From the NCBI GenBank assembly GCA_022649305.1, contig JALCNW010000001.1:62001-126000 (forward strand): a DNA stretch of 64,000 nucleotides, read 5' to 3'. The notes beneath the pieces are model-generated. The model was given only the letters and a program-made list of their open reading frames with translations, was not told the origin of the DNA and searched no databases. Below, piece by piece: positions 40,018-49,027 of the stretch. Every line of letters begins with the position of its first letter. Positions within the stretch are counted from its first letter, which is position 1. A program made the position numbers and the translations under genes. Origin of the DNA: Enterobacter sp. (GTDB taxonomy: Bacteria > Pseudomonadota > Gammaproteobacteria > Enterobacterales > Enterobacteriaceae).

Positions 40018-40926
40018 TCACTCCTGTTGCATATCGTCAAAAATAGCCATGCTGCATTTTGTTTCCATTTCAGCCATTTGTTGATTGAGCTGCTGCTGAA
40101 AACGCTGTTGCAGGGTAATCGGGGAAATAATAATGAGATTGGGTAACCAGTATCGTAATAGAGGGAAGAGCTGGTTTTCGTGCGCCATTTCGGTTTGCAC
40201 AATCAAATCACCGTTTGATTCTTGTTGTATTAATTTCTGCGCAGGTAATAAGTTGCGGCGCTGAAAGTAGTAGCTAACCTCGGCGGCGATTCTGACGTGT
40301 ACCGTCTGCTTATTCAGAGAAAACCAGACATCATCTTCTTCAGCAAAGTACTGGGTTATGTGCAGCTCTGGCGTGAAATGTACGGAAGTAAGATGCAGCC
40401 AGCGAATTTTACTGAGCTGATAACCCTTCACATTTCCTCTATCCACAGCGCCGAGATACCAGACACCTTTTATGTTAATTAGCTTATAAGGGGCAACGGC
40501 ACGGAGTTTGTCTTTATAGTGAAATTCGCAAATGTTGTTCTCGCGAATCGCTTTATCAAACAGACTAAAGTTATTCTCAAGTACTCGTTGAGCCTCAGGA
40601 TCACTCGGTAGAGAACGGATACTTAACGACGTTAAATCAGGCTGGGAGAAGAGTTTTTTTGCGGGAAATAAAGCTTCCATACCTAAAATACGGACGAGAT
40701 TTTGCAGTTCTTTCAGTGATTGAGGTTTGGCATAAGCGGGTGCCAGCCTGTAAATACCATCGCCATTATGGATAATACGATCGCCCAGGCGGTTAAGATC
40801 CCGATACAAGGTGCGTTCGCTGATTTTGAATTCGTCCATCAGCTTTTGGCGAGACACAAAACCGTACTGATATAGTTCTGAGATAATAACGGTTATTCTC
40901 TGTACCATGACTTCATGCCCGCTCAT
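40018..40926 (-). CDS. WYL-domain transcriptional regulator of the adjacent operon
   Basis: The 302-aa protein starts with a winged helix-turn-helix (about 8-60, with FKISERTLYRDLNRL as recognition region). A WYL domain follows (about 125-180, containing KGVWYLGAVDRG), then a C-terminal extension. Size and layout match the BrxR/CapW group of regulators that repress phage-defence operons and sense an unknown ligand through the WYL fold (established for that group). It is the first gene of the leftward four-gene operon, and a 13-bp perfect inverted repeat lies 37 bases upstream of its start, probably its own operator. Confidence 0.8.
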   Translation of the reverse strand: MSGHEVMVQRITVIISELYQYGFVSRQKLMDEFKISERTLYRDLNRLGDRIIHNGDGIYRLAPAYAKPQSLKELQNLVRILGMEALFPAKKLFSQPDLTSLSIRSLPSDPEAQRVLENNFSLFDKAIRENNICEFHYKDKLRAVAPYKLINIKGVWYLGAVDRGNVKGYQLSKIRWLHLTSVHFTPELHITQYFAEEDDVWFSLNKQTVHVRIAAEVSYYFQRRNLLPAQKLIQQESNGDLIVQTEMAHENQLFPLLRYWLPNLIIISPITLQQRFQQQLNQQMAEMETKCSMAIFDDMQQE

Positions 40927-40962
40927 ACGTCTTCCCTTGATAGCTTTTCCCTGATGGTAATC

Positions 40963-40993
40963 TTGCTTACTGACAGGTCATGTCAGTAAGCAA
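40963..40993. promoter_or_regulatory. Probable operator of the WYL regulator
   Basis: TTGCTTACTGACA, five bases (GGTCA), then TGTCAGTAAGCAA: a perfect 13-bp inverted repeat upstream of the regulator gene. Dimeric winged-helix WYL regulators of the BrxR/CapW group bind inverted repeats of this kind in their own promoters. Confidence 0.7.
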
Positions 40994-41097
40994 CAGGAAA
41001 ATGGAGAGCTCCATCTATCTATATCGGCACAAAAACAGTTTTTCTTAAAAATTTCATGCATCAATGATGCGCCCGATACGACCCGGTAAGCATGAGA

Positions 41098-42669
41098 CTA
41101 ATTGCTCTCTGCGGACAGTCCATCATAACTGACAAATTGTCCTTTAAAATTAATAACCTGATTGGAAGGTGTATAGTCCACATCGGAGAGCGACTCATCG
41201 CCACGGGCAATCGACGGGTCGCTAATTTTCATCCATTCTGAAAATGTTTCCAGAAAACGTAAGCCGCTGAGTTGTACCGGGATGATAACTATGTCCTTTT
41301 GATTTTTGTCGACGATAAAAAACGGGACCTCGTAATTCTCGCGGGTTTTATCCCCATGCGTTAAGTAAGCATCTGCCGTGTCTTTGTTGATGTATGACAG
41401 TCCGTGGTCTGAAAAATACATCATGGACCAGTCACCGCCGTCACGTTCGGCAATATCGTGGATTTGTCCCAGCAGCTTGTCAGTCATCGCGATGGATTTG
41501 ATGTAGCACGATATTTCTTTGGCCCCTACATCGATATCATACTGATCCTGCGTTCTCACACAGGCCTGCGGATGTGACCCCATCAGGTGCAGTACGATGA
41601 ATTTTTTTCCCTCGCCCTGTTTCAGTGCGGCTTTGAGTTGCGGCAACAACTGATCATCCGGGGAATACGTCCTGTCATCAGAGCTGGCTGATTTAGTAAA
41701 ATAAGGATGGTCTGCACTTTCTCCTATTAATGCCACGGGTGAGTCAAAATGACCTTTCCTGCCCTGATTTGAAATCCACCAGGTTTCAAATCCGGCGCGT
41801 GAAGCGAGCGTAACGATATTGTTATTCAGTTCGGCCACATTGCCCTGACTACGGGCCAGTGTGTTGGTCAGGGAAAGCATGGTAGACGGCCCGGCAGAGA
41901 TATAATGGGTAAACAGCGTGGCTGGGGTATTATCAAGCCATGGCGTGTTGAGATACTTTCCCCCGAAGGCATGCAGATAATCGCGGCGTACGCTTTCCCC
42001 GATAACCAGAATGTAGGTTTTATGCTGACCCGGTAAAGAGACTGGCTTCCAGACACTGCCCGTGGTCATTATTCTGGCGAAGTACTGATTGTTGTCACGT
42101 ACTACTAGGTAAGACGTATAGATGTCATGAACAAAGCGTACCTCGGGTAATCCACTGCTGAGCAGTCGTCCCTGTCTGAGTGGGGACCAGAACGCAGAAG
42201 CAACGAAGAATATCACCAGAAAACTGTAGATGCTCCGCGTGACGGGGGCGTTTTTATGCCCGGAAAACGATGACACGATAGTTGCTATACCGGAGACAAT
42301 AACAGACGCAGATAGCAGCCAGGTGGCTGTCGGGATATTACCGATAAACTCATGGGCTTCATTCGTATTGGTGTACATCAGCGAGCCAATGACATTGATA
42401 TCCGGGAAGCCATAGTTAGTGCCAACCGGCGCATAAAGTGCACCTGCTAGGGTAAATACCATCACCACGAAACGGTAAATTATTTTCCCTGCATATCTGA
42501 GGAGTAATAATCCGGATAAAGCTGAAAAGACATAAATTAATTTATATTGATACCCCAGTGCGTAATGCACGAGTAATACCCATATCAACAAATACAGATT
42601 TTCACTGTTAATAAGACTTTTTAAGCCTGCAGTGATGCTGGGCGATAAATATGACAGTGTTTTTAGCAT
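41098..42669 (-). CDS. Sulfatase-type phosphoethanolamine transferase (EptA/YjgX-like)
   Basis: The 523-aa product has about five N-terminal membrane helices (to residue ~165) and a periplasmic alkaline-phosphatase-superfamily domain. Visible active-site parts are VIGESVRRDY (Glu metal ligand), GPSTMLSLTN (the Thr is the likely nucleophile), HLMGSHP, and YFSDHGLS (Asp-His metal ligands). Members move phosphoethanolamine from phosphatidylethanolamine to lipid A or LPS core. The ATG at 42,669 gives a normal membrane N-terminus and has AAAAGG upstream; an upstream frame extension to 42,864 adds 65 residues rich in Arg and Ser and is unlikely. Related genes (yjgX remnants) lie in the leuX element of E. 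coli K-12, as I recall it. A surface change that affects phage adsorption is conceivable. Confidence 0.75.
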   Translation of the reverse strand: MLKTLSYLSPSITAGLKSLINSENLYLLIWVLLVHYALGYQYKLIYVFSALSGLLLLRYAGKIIYRFVVMVFTLAGALYAPVGTNYGFPDINVIGSLMYTNTNEAHEFIGNIPTATWLLSASVIVSGIATIVSSFSGHKNAPVTRSIYSFLVIFFVASAFWSPLRQGRLLSSGLPEVRFVHDIYTSYLVVRDNNQYFARIMTTGSVWKPVSLPGQHKTYILVIGESVRRDYLHAFGGKYLNTPWLDNTPATLFTHYISAGPSTMLSLTNTLARSQGNVAELNNNIVTLASRAGFETWWISNQGRKGHFDSPVALIGESADHPYFTKSASSDDRTYSPDDQLLPQLKAALKQGEGKKFIVLHLMGSHPQACVRTQDQYDIDVGAKEISCYIKSIAMTDKLLGQIHDIAERDGGDWSMMYFSDHGLSYINKDTADAYLTHGDKTRENYEVPFFIVDKNQKDIVIIPVQLSGLRFLETFSEWMKISDPSIARGDESLSDVDYTPSNQVINFKGQFVSYDGLSAESN

Positions 42670-42983
42670 GAATGTGATTAACCTTTTAGATCCAGCAGGC
42701 AGCACTCTCCCGCAAGATGAAAATCCGGTGAATGATTCAGGGGGAGTCTGAGCGCGGGCAATACTCCGGCGGCCTTTATCACTGGTGCGATAAAAGCTGA
42801 AACGGACTGAGTAATAAGCCCTGAGCGATAGTGATAAACGGTGTGTAACCTTTCGGGATATCACCCGTTAGTCATTGCTGATGAATGCTTTTTGTCAGGC
42901 ATCTTCATCGCCGCTACGGATGAACTCAGAAAGTGAATTCGCCCCTATGGTACTTGCGGGTATTGCCTGAAAGATAATTGTTT

Positions 42984-43568
42984 TTATAGATCAGTTTTCC
43001 GATATCGATCGGTTCTGCCGATCAATCCATCTGTGGTATTGGGAGGGCACTCTTGCGGGCAGTTAGGATGGTCAGGCCACTGATTATAAAAGGTAAAAAA
43101 GAGATACTCCTCTGTGAGGCGAGACAGAGTCTGATGGTTATGCCGCCATTGCGTAAGGTCTGATGGCGGATAGACTGACGGCCTCACTGCCAGCCTGCTG
43201 AAAATCACCAGCGCGTATTCCTCAAGTTGTAGGGGGGAAAGGTGACGAATTTCTTGAGTAACGTCCGGTAGCCCAAGTCTGTTTATTTCAGCGGTCAGCA
43301 TGCTGTACCAGGGACAGTGTGATTCAAATGTACCCGCATCCGAGGAAGTGAGCGTTGCGTTATCGCCCGGCATACAGCCAGGCAAAGCTGACAGGAGAAA
43401 TGCCGGGAACAGCATGGAACCGTAACCGGCAATGTTGATTGATGTGACCTGCAGAAAGTGGCGATGACGCCTCAGGGGAGAGCCTGTCCTGGCGTCACGT
43501 GCAATACATTGATTCATTCTGCGCTGGCTGGTGCGTATCAGTGTGGAAAGGGTAATACGGTTTGGCAT
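42984..43568 (-). CDS. Small hypothetical island protein
   Basis: A 194-aa protein of unknown function lies between AlpA and the phosphoethanolamine-transferase-like gene. The N-terminal 40 residues are rich in Arg; a hydrophobic segment (about 43-66) ends in a lipobox-like ALPGC, so a lipoprotein made from a later start cannot be excluded. The start at 43,568 has GGGAG seven bases upstream and follows the AlpA stop by 12 bases, so the two are likely co-transcribed. Confidence 0.55.
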   Translation of the reverse strand: MPNRITLSTLIRTSQRRMNQCIARDARTGSPLRRHRHFLQVTSINIAGYGSMLFPAFLLSALPGCMPGDNATLTSSDAGTFESHCPWYSMLTAEINRLGLPDVTQEIRHLSPLQLEEYALVIFSRLAVRPSVYPPSDLTQWRHNHQTLSRLTEEYLFFTFYNQWPDHPNCPQECPPNTTDGLIGRTDRYRKTDL

Positions 43569-43580
43569 GGTTATGCTCCC

Positions 43581-43790
43581 TTATCCACGTGATTGTGTTA
43601 TTTGCTGTTGCAGCCATTGTTCCACTTCACTTTTAAACCAACGTGAACTTCTCCCCAGTTTGAGGGGCTTAGGAAACAAACCATCCTGAATCAGCTTGTA
43701 AAACCATTTATCGGTCAGGCCGGTAAAGGCAGTAATGAATTTCATGTCGACCAACTGGTCACTAAGCAGGGATGTATTTTCAGATATCAT
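43581..43790 (-). CDS. alpA: AlpA-family excision/prophage regulator
   Basis: The 69-aa protein contains an Xis/AlpA-type helix-turn-helix: FITAFTGLTDKWFYKLIQDG, then FPKPLKLGRSSRW and a C-terminal VEQWL helix. This is the standard pattern of AlpA proteins, which switch on the integrase of CP4-57-type elements and promote excision. It fits with the CP4-like genes around it. Confidence 0.85.
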   Translation of the reverse strand: MISENTSLLSDQLVDMKFITAFTGLTDKWFYKLIQDGLFPKPLKLGRSSRWFKSEVEQWLQQQITQSRG

Positions 43791-43892
43791 GATGAGCTCT
43801 CTCCGGTGATATTTATGGAGAGCAGTACGCAGAAAGTAATTATGCTAACGAGTACTGCTCATCAGATATCCGCCCGGCGTAATTAATTACTT

Positions 43893-44474
43893 TTAATCGT
43901 ACTTTCTTGGCCTCCCTCTACGGGATCTGTCGGGTATTGAGCTGAAACGGCTATGGACGCCATCAGGTTTTTGCTCAGTCTTTGCCATATAGCTGAGAAT
44001 ATATTTCATAGCATCCACCCCCATTTTATTATCATGTTTCGTCATCTCTTCACTCCTGACTCTATAGTGGGGTTGGGGAGTACATCGATGGGCGTACCCT
44101 TCATTTTCAGTGACACTCTTCCACTGTTTTTCTATCTCACGGAATATCTGCCAGGCTTTATTACGTAACTGTCCATTGATGAATACTGCACAGTGAGCAT
44201 GATAGCGATGATTCTTTCCATATTCGGCCACCCAGGTATAACCAGCTATTCCAATGATATCGGCTAATCGACTTTCCAGCTGAACCATATCGGCGCATAG
44301 TCCATGAACATCCTGAAGAATGAATTCGGATGAATGACTCAGATAAGCAAAATCAATTCTAAGGAGAATAAGTTTTGAATATCTTTGGAAGAGATTATCA
44401 ACATGATGGTGTAACTGAGATTCCAGTTCAGGGTAAGTCGGGTGATTAGGATTTGTGGTGCGGTGTGTACTCAC
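43893..44474 (-). CDS. Inovirus-Gp2-type (YagK/YfjJ) protein
   Basis: This protein of about 193 residues belongs to the YagK/YfjJ C-terminal-domain family related to inovirus Gp2 replication proteins. Characteristic stretches are LLRIDFAYL, EYGKNHRYHAHCAVFING (an HxH-like motif) and MKYILSYMAKTEQ, with a basic RSRRGRPRKYD tail. I chose GTG at 44,474 because GAGGAG lies six bases before it; ATG codons 27 and 33 bases further out are alternatives. Such genes sit next to alpA in CP4-type islands and may take part in replication of the excised element. Confidence 0.75.
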   Translation of the reverse strand: MSTHRTTNPNHPTYPELESQLHHHVDNLFQRYSKLILLRIDFAYLSHSSEFILQDVHGLCADMVQLESRLADIIGIAGYTWVAEYGKNHRYHAHCAVFINGQLRNKAWQIFREIEKQWKSVTENEGYAHRCTPQPHYRVRSEEMTKHDNKMGVDAMKYILSYMAKTEQKPDGVHSRFSSIPDRSRRGRPRKYD

Positions 44475-44935
44475 GGTGTACTCCTCATTATGTCGTTTCA
44501 TGAACATGTGAGGAAGACGTAAGTTTTAATCTGATTGATGGCTGGGACGGTTTGAATGGATTTTTTGTGTGGTTTAATATTTATAGCGGGATAGGTATTA
44601 CTCAGAATAACAGTAATAACCTTATTTAATCATAACCGGCCAAGTCTTGAGTTGTCCTGATGCATGAGTTTTTCGCTAATCTGATATTATCAGACATCAA
44701 TAACAAAACAAATCCCACTGTATTTGTGATGGTCTGTATGACTACACCGTATTATTTAAATCAGAAAACCCCTCTATGGAAACTGACGCTCATCGTGATG
44801 TACTGCTCAGACAACCCAATCAGTCACGCTAAATTTTCGATAAAATTCCGGTAATTTTGTGATAAAACAACCATAAAGTCACTTCAAATGACGGTAAAAT
44901 CACGGTGTGATTACCTGTAAAATGGATGGCTGCTA
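44475..44935. other. AT-rich non-coding region with operator-like repeat
   Basis: About 460 bases without a convincing gene; a 64-codon frame at 44,660-44,854 shows no ribosome site or family features. Near the right end, AATCAC-GGT-GTGATT (44,898-44,912) forms an inverted repeat, and the motif CGGTAA occurs twice (around 44,850 and 44,892). These may be a regulator site or parts of a replication origin; nothing more can be said. Confidence 0.4.
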
Positions 44936-45793
44936 ATGGATTGTTATGATTATGTTTCGGAAAAAGATATTAGGAAATGCCAGTATTATGTCCGTTATAT
45001 GGAAAGCCGGGAACGTTCAGGAATAAGATTCCCAGAGTATTTTGACTGGCGAAATAAATCTGGAAATATGGAGGAAATACGTACCTGGATTGATGGTGAA
45101 CTTAATTATCATTTTAAAAGGGATGTGCGGGATATAAAAAGATTTGTCAGCAAGATGGAGTCTTCCTGTAAAGATGAAATATTACCCGTAGCAGAATTTG
45201 ACTGGATTAAAAAAGATAAAAGAATTTGTCTGTGGTTGTGGTATAAAACAGTGGGTTACCGCAGCAGGCGTCGAGATGTATTTCCTGAACACCAGGGTAG
45301 ATTTGATGCTATTGTCGGATATTTTGATGCAGAAGACCTCACAGGTAATCAAAAAAGGGAGATACTCAACGAATTAAAATCTGACTGGCAAAGAAAGAAC
45401 AATACACCAGATCCTTTTAGCGAAAAAAACACAGAAATAATAAATTATCTCTGGAATTACGCCGCAAAGCCAAAGGATAATATTACTCGATATTTTTTAC
45501 CAATTACCGATGACGACAAAAAAATCTGTCTGACCGGTTTTTATGACTGTATTCTGGATACCCCTGAGGGTAAGGAATTATTTCTTCGCAGAATTAACAC
45601 CGCGCTATCTTCCCATAAGCACCGGGAAAAATCAGGTAAAGGTAATATCAATAAAAAGTTTTTACTGTCTCTGGAAAATGATAAAAAGCTGAGTGACATG
45701 ATCGCATTCGTCAATATGAAACGTGATGATTTTATGAATCGCCTTATCGCTGAGGAATATGAAAGGCGTAAAAATACAAACGGACAATCTTAA
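44936..45793 (+). CDS. Hypothetical island protein, 285 aa
   Basis: I do not recognise this family. The product is soluble, charged and mostly helical, with many Arg, Lys, Asp and Tyr, no signal peptide and no catalytic motif that I can name. The start ATG is preceded by GGATGGCTGCTA, a poor ribosome site. AT-rich composition and its place in front of the CP4-like GTPase suggest an accessory cargo gene of the island. Confidence 0.55.
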   Translation: MDCYDYVSEKDIRKCQYYVRYMESRERSGIRFPEYFDWRNKSGNMEEIRTWIDGELNYHFKRDVRDIKRFVSKMESSCKDEILPVAEFDWIKKDKRICLWLWYKTVGYRSRRRDVFPEHQGRFDAIVGYFDAEDLTGNQKREILNELKSDWQRKNNTPDPFSEKNTEIINYLWNYAAKPKDNITRYFLPITDDDKKICLTGFYDCILDTPEGKELFLRRINTALSSHKHREKSGKGNINKKFLLSLENDKKLSDMIAFVNMKRDDFMNRLIAEEYERRKNTNGQS

Positions 45794-45880
45794 ATAATTT
45801 TCAGTTATATATTACTCCAGTGAATCTTTGAGGAATGCGTCTGTATTCCTCTTCTTTAGCTATTCACAAAGGTGATATCT

Positions 45881-46765
45881 ATGGACGAAAAGTCTGCGCT
45901 TAAATTATTATATTCCCCCCTTGAACTCCTACCCTCAGCTGTAGCCCGGGGTATTATTCAGCGTCTGGACAGTGTCATTAATTACCAGCCAGTGATTGGT
46001 ATTATGGGCAAAACGGGGGCGGGAAAATCCAGCCTGTGTAATGCCCTGTTTCAGAAGCCGGTATCGGCAGTTGGCCATTCCCGGGCCTGTACTCGTGAAC
46101 CCCAGCGTTTTCACTTACAGGCGGGTAACCGCATTGTGACGCTTGTTGATCTGCCTGGTGTGGGAGAAAGTCAAGAATATGATGAAGAGTATCGCGCACT
46201 GTACCAGTCAGTGTTGCCTGAGCTGGATTTGATACTCTGGCTGATTAAGGCGGATGACCGGGCGCTGTCGGTCGATGGGGAGTTCTGGCATAACGTCTTA
46301 CGACCTGGCACACAGCATAGCGATAAGGTTCTGGTTATCGTTTCGCAGGGAGACAAAACAGAACCCTGTCGTGAATGGAACGGTGCGTTAAATACACCTT
46401 CACCTTCTCAGCTAGCTCACATGCAGGATAAAACTGATGTGATCCGCCGCTTGTTCCGGGTCCCGACACTCCCTGTCGTGGCGGTCTCAGCGGACACCGG
46501 CTGGCACATGCAGACGCTGGTAGAAACGATGTTCAACTCTCTTCCCGCCCGCTCCAGCAGTGCGATCAGCTCCCTGGTCAATCCGCTTTACCGCACCGAT
46601 ACCGTATTAAAAAAAGCCCGTCAGGATTTCGGTGATGTGCTCGATGAAACGCTGAGCGCCTGCGTTGACGAGTTTCCGCTTCCCCGCGCAGTCACCCATG
46701 TAGTCCGCAAAGTCATTGATACCGTAGTCAGCACAGCCCGCAGCATCTGGAATTTCTTCTTTTGA
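45881..46765 (+). CDS. YeeP/YfjP/YkfA-type GTPase
   Basis: The 294-aa protein has a P-loop GTPase core: G1 GKTGAGKSS near residue 43, switch/G2 region CTREPQ, G3 DLPGVGES near 91, and a G4-like SQGDK near 150. It belongs to the HSR1-related GTP-binding proteins found in CP4-type prophages (YfjP, YkfA, YeeP). The ATG at 45,881 has AAAGG nine bases upstream. The gene runs directly into the yfjQ-like gene. The cellular role of this family is unclear. Confidence 0.82.
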   Translation: MDEKSALKLLYSPLELLPSAVARGIIQRLDSVINYQPVIGIMGKTGAGKSSLCNALFQKPVSAVGHSRACTREPQRFHLQAGNRIVTLVDLPGVGESQEYDEEYRALYQSVLPELDLILWLIKADDRALSVDGEFWHNVLRPGTQHSDKVLVIVSQGDKTEPCREWNGALNTPSPSQLAHMQDKTDVIRRLFRVPTLPVVAVSADTGWHMQTLVETMFNSLPARSSSAISSLVNPLYRTDTVLKKARQDFGDVLDETLSACVDEFPLPRAVTHVVRKVIDTVVSTARSIWNFFF

Positions 46766-46824
46766 CTCCCTCACTGCTTCTGCCCGGTGGCAGAAGCAGT
46801 GAGCCCGCTATCAGAGAGCCCATT

Positions 46825-47646
46825 ATGACCCGATTAGCATCCCGCTTTGGTGCGGTGAATCTCGTTCGCCGTGACCGTCCGTTAACCCATGAGGAACTCA
46901 TGCATTTTGTGCCGAGTGTGTTCAGCGAAGAAAAGCATGAATCCCGTAGCGCACGTTACACGTACATTCCCACTATCACGCTGCTGGATAATCTGAAGAA
47001 TGAAGGATTCCAGCCCTTCTTTGCCTGCCAGACTCGCGTCCGGAACCCGGACAAACGTGAGCATACCAAACACATGCTGCGCCTGCGTCGTGAAGGGCAA
47101 ATCACCGGCAAACAGGTCCCGGAAATAATTCTGTTGAACAGCCATGATGGCTCCAGCTCTTATCAGATGTTGCCGGGTTTATTCAGATCAGTTTGTCAGA
47201 ATGGTTTGATTTGCGGTGAGAGCTTTGGCGAGGTGCGTGTACCACACAAAGGCAACGTGGTGGAGAAAGTCATTGAGGGGGCGTACGAGGTACTGGGAAT
47301 ATTTGACCGTGTGGAGGAGAAACGCGATGCCATGGAAGCCCTGCAGTTACCTCCACCCGCCATGCAGGCGTTAGCACAAGCAGCATTAACCTGGCGTTTT
47401 GGGGAAGAGCATCAACCGGTGACTGAATCACAAATCCTTTCCCCGCGCCGCTGGCAGGATGAAAGCAACGATTTGTGGACGACGTACCAGCGCATTCAGG
47501 AAAACCTGATTAAAGGCGGGTTGTCGGGACGGACAGCTAAAGGTGGCCGCGCTCACACCCGCGCCGTTAAAGGTATCGATGGCGATGTGAAGCTCAATCG
47601 AGCCCTGTGGGTGATGGCAGAGAAAATGCTGCAACTGGCTTCCTGA
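46825..47646 (+). CDS. yfjQ: YfjQ/YafZ-family protein (DUF932-like)
   Basis: The protein of 273 residues has exactly the length I recall for YfjQ of CP4-57 and begins with the family-typical MTRLASRFGAVNLVRRDRPL. Homologues are phage/plasmid proteins of unknown role found in front of RadC-like and CbtA genes. An in-frame start 63 bases upstream (46,762) would overlap the GTPase gene; the ATG at 46,825 with AGAGAG upstream is preferred. Confidence 0.82.
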   Translation: MTRLASRFGAVNLVRRDRPLTHEELMHFVPSVFSEEKHESRSARYTYIPTITLLDNLKNEGFQPFFACQTRVRNPDKREHTKHMLRLRREGQITGKQVPEIILLNSHDGSSSYQMLPGLFRSVCQNGLICGESFGEVRVPHKGNVVEKVIEGAYEVLGIFDRVEEKRDAMEALQLPPPAMQALAQAALTWRFGEEHQPVTESQILSPRRWQDESNDLWTTYQRIQENLIKGGLSGRTAKGGRAHTRAVKGIDGDVKLNRALWVMAEKMLQLAS

Positions 47647-47805
47647 AATACACGGTAATGAATGACCGCACCGATCAATAAATGAAAACCGATCGACAGC
47701 AACGATCTGACTTTCCTTCTGCACATTGTTAGCGTTGATGTGAATTCATCACGACTATTTATCGCCTTTTTCTCATTAACACATTCGATATTGGAAATAA
47801 AAAAT

Positions 47806-48084
47806 ATGAAAAATATAACAGCTTCATTGCGCGTATTATCAGGCGTTATGCTGGTGACAGGAGCATTATTAATACCTGTTGCCAGTCATGCCGGAAATTA
47901 CGGTGATTATATTCCTTACCGCCTCATTAATCAGAGCAGCGACACTGCGAACCCGGGCTGGCGGGTCTGTACCTATCAAAGCCTGTTAAATCAGCAGCGC
48001 ATTAACCTGTCTATCCAGTATGCCTGCTGGCCTTCAGCATTCCAGAGCCGTGTAGACGGGCAGTTTTACGACCGTACCTCCTGA
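47806..48084 (+). CDS. Small secreted protein
   Basis: This 92-aa protein starts with a clear signal peptide (MKNITASLRVLSG...PVASHA, cleavage likely after Ala24). The short mature part is rich in Tyr, Asn and Ser and has two Cys that could pair. It lies between yfjQ-like and radC-like genes. No function is known to me. The ATG at 47,806 is chosen because it opens the signal peptide; an upstream in-frame start at 47,740 would spoil it. Confidence 0.6.
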   Translation: MKNITASLRVLSGVMLVTGALLIPVASHAGNYGDYIPYRLINQSSDTANPGWRVCTYQSLLNQQRINLSIQYACWPSAFQSRVDGQFYDRTS

Positions 48085-48152
48085 TTCATCCTTCCCTTAT
48101 ACAGGCTGCTGTTTCACACAAACAGCGGCTTTTTTTATTTAAAGGAGCCGCA

Positions 48153-48623
48153 ATGTCTGAACTGACTTTAGTGTCGACCCTACCGTCCCGTGAACAACGC
48201 CTTATCCGTCGAGCCCTGCGTCTGCTGGAGAAATACCAGCGCCAGCCGGGAGAGCCATTCACCTCCACCAGCATGACTAAAACCTGGCTGCAGTTACAAA
48301 TGCTCCACCAGGAACGGGAAGTTTTTATCGTGATGTATCTTGATAACCAGCATTGCCTGCTGGAGCAGGAAACGCTTTTTGCAGGCACGCTCAGCCATAC
48401 CGAAGTGCATCCCCGGGAAGTGGTGAAATCAGCCCTGCGCCACAATGCGGCGGCCGTCATTCTGGCTCACAATCATCCTTCTGGAACAACTGATATCAGC
48501 CTAGCTGACCGGCATATCACTCAGCGGTTAGTGAAAGCCCTTGCTCTGGTGGATGTACGGGTACTGGATCACCTCGTGGTGGGGAGTGATGTTGTATCTT
48601 TTGCCGAACAAGGGTGGCTGTGA
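48153..48623 (+). CDS. RadC-like JAMM/MPN protein (YfjY/YkfG type)
   Basis: The 156-aa protein ends in a JAB/MPN domain with the metal-binding motif HNHPSGTTDISLAD near residues 110-123. That is the RadC/YfjY pattern; RadC-like proteins are not proven to repair DNA and their role in islands is unknown. It is shorter than chromosomal RadC and lacks the helix-hairpin-helix part, as usual for CP4 versions. AAAGGAG lies eight bases upstream. Confidence 0.85.
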   Translation: MSELTLVSTLPSREQRLIRRALRLLEKYQRQPGEPFTSTSMTKTWLQLQMLHQEREVFIVMYLDNQHCLLEQETLFAGTLSHTEVHPREVVKSALRHNAAAVILAHNHPSGTTDISLADRHITQRLVKALALVDVRVLDHLVVGSDVVSFAEQGWL

Positions 48624-48655
48624 GCATACCTATTGATTCATTAAAGGAGATAACT

Positions 48656-48991
48656 ATGCCGTTATCTGTCTCTCAGGAATGGGGCCTGCGAAGTGATATC
48701 ACACCACGCTTTGGCGCAAGATTGGTTCAGGAAGGCAACCGCCTGCATTATCTGGCTGACAGGGCTGGGCTGACGGGGAGCTTTAGCCCAGAGCAATTAC
48801 AGAAACTGGATCAGGTTTTCCCCCGGTTTATAGAACAACAGGAAGCCATGCTGCGTTCCGGTGAGCTAAATCCACGCCAGCAACATCAGGTGGCCGTTCA
48901 TCTTGCCGGGTTGACCTGCATAGCAGATACCCTGGGCAGTTATGGCTACGTTTACATCACTATTTATCCTCAGGTTGTATCCGTGCAGTAA
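48656..48991 (+). CDS. cbeA: CbeA/YeeU-family antitoxin
   Basis: The 111-aa protein carries the family signature WGLRSDITPRFGARLVQEGN near the N-terminus. CbeA-type antitoxins oppose CbtA by stabilising MreB and FtsZ polymers rather than by binding the toxin (type IV system, established). AAAGGAG lies a few bases before the ATG at 48,656. The toxin gene follows after 36 bases. Confidence 0.88.
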   Translation: MPLSVSQEWGLRSDITPRFGARLVQEGNRLHYLADRAGLTGSFSPEQLQKLDQVFPRFIEQQEAMLRSGELNPRQQHQVAVHLAGLTCIADTLGSYGYVYITIYPQVVSVQ

Positions 48992-49027
48992 AAACCTCTC
49001 TCTTTTATAATTATCAGGACTCAATTT

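Noticed and set aside
44660..44854. A 64-codon frame in the AT-rich gap before the 285-aa gene
   Set aside because: No ribosome site, no recognisable composition or family, and the region looks regulatory.
43581..45793. Complete phage or P4 replication module
   Set aside because: Only AlpA and an inovirus-Gp2-like gene are seen; no P4 alpha primase, capsid or lysis gene is present in the window.
48153..48623. RadC-like gene as a DNA repair gene
   Set aside because: The helix-hairpin-helix part is missing and a repair role for RadC proteins is not supported; it is kept as a JAMM-type island protein.
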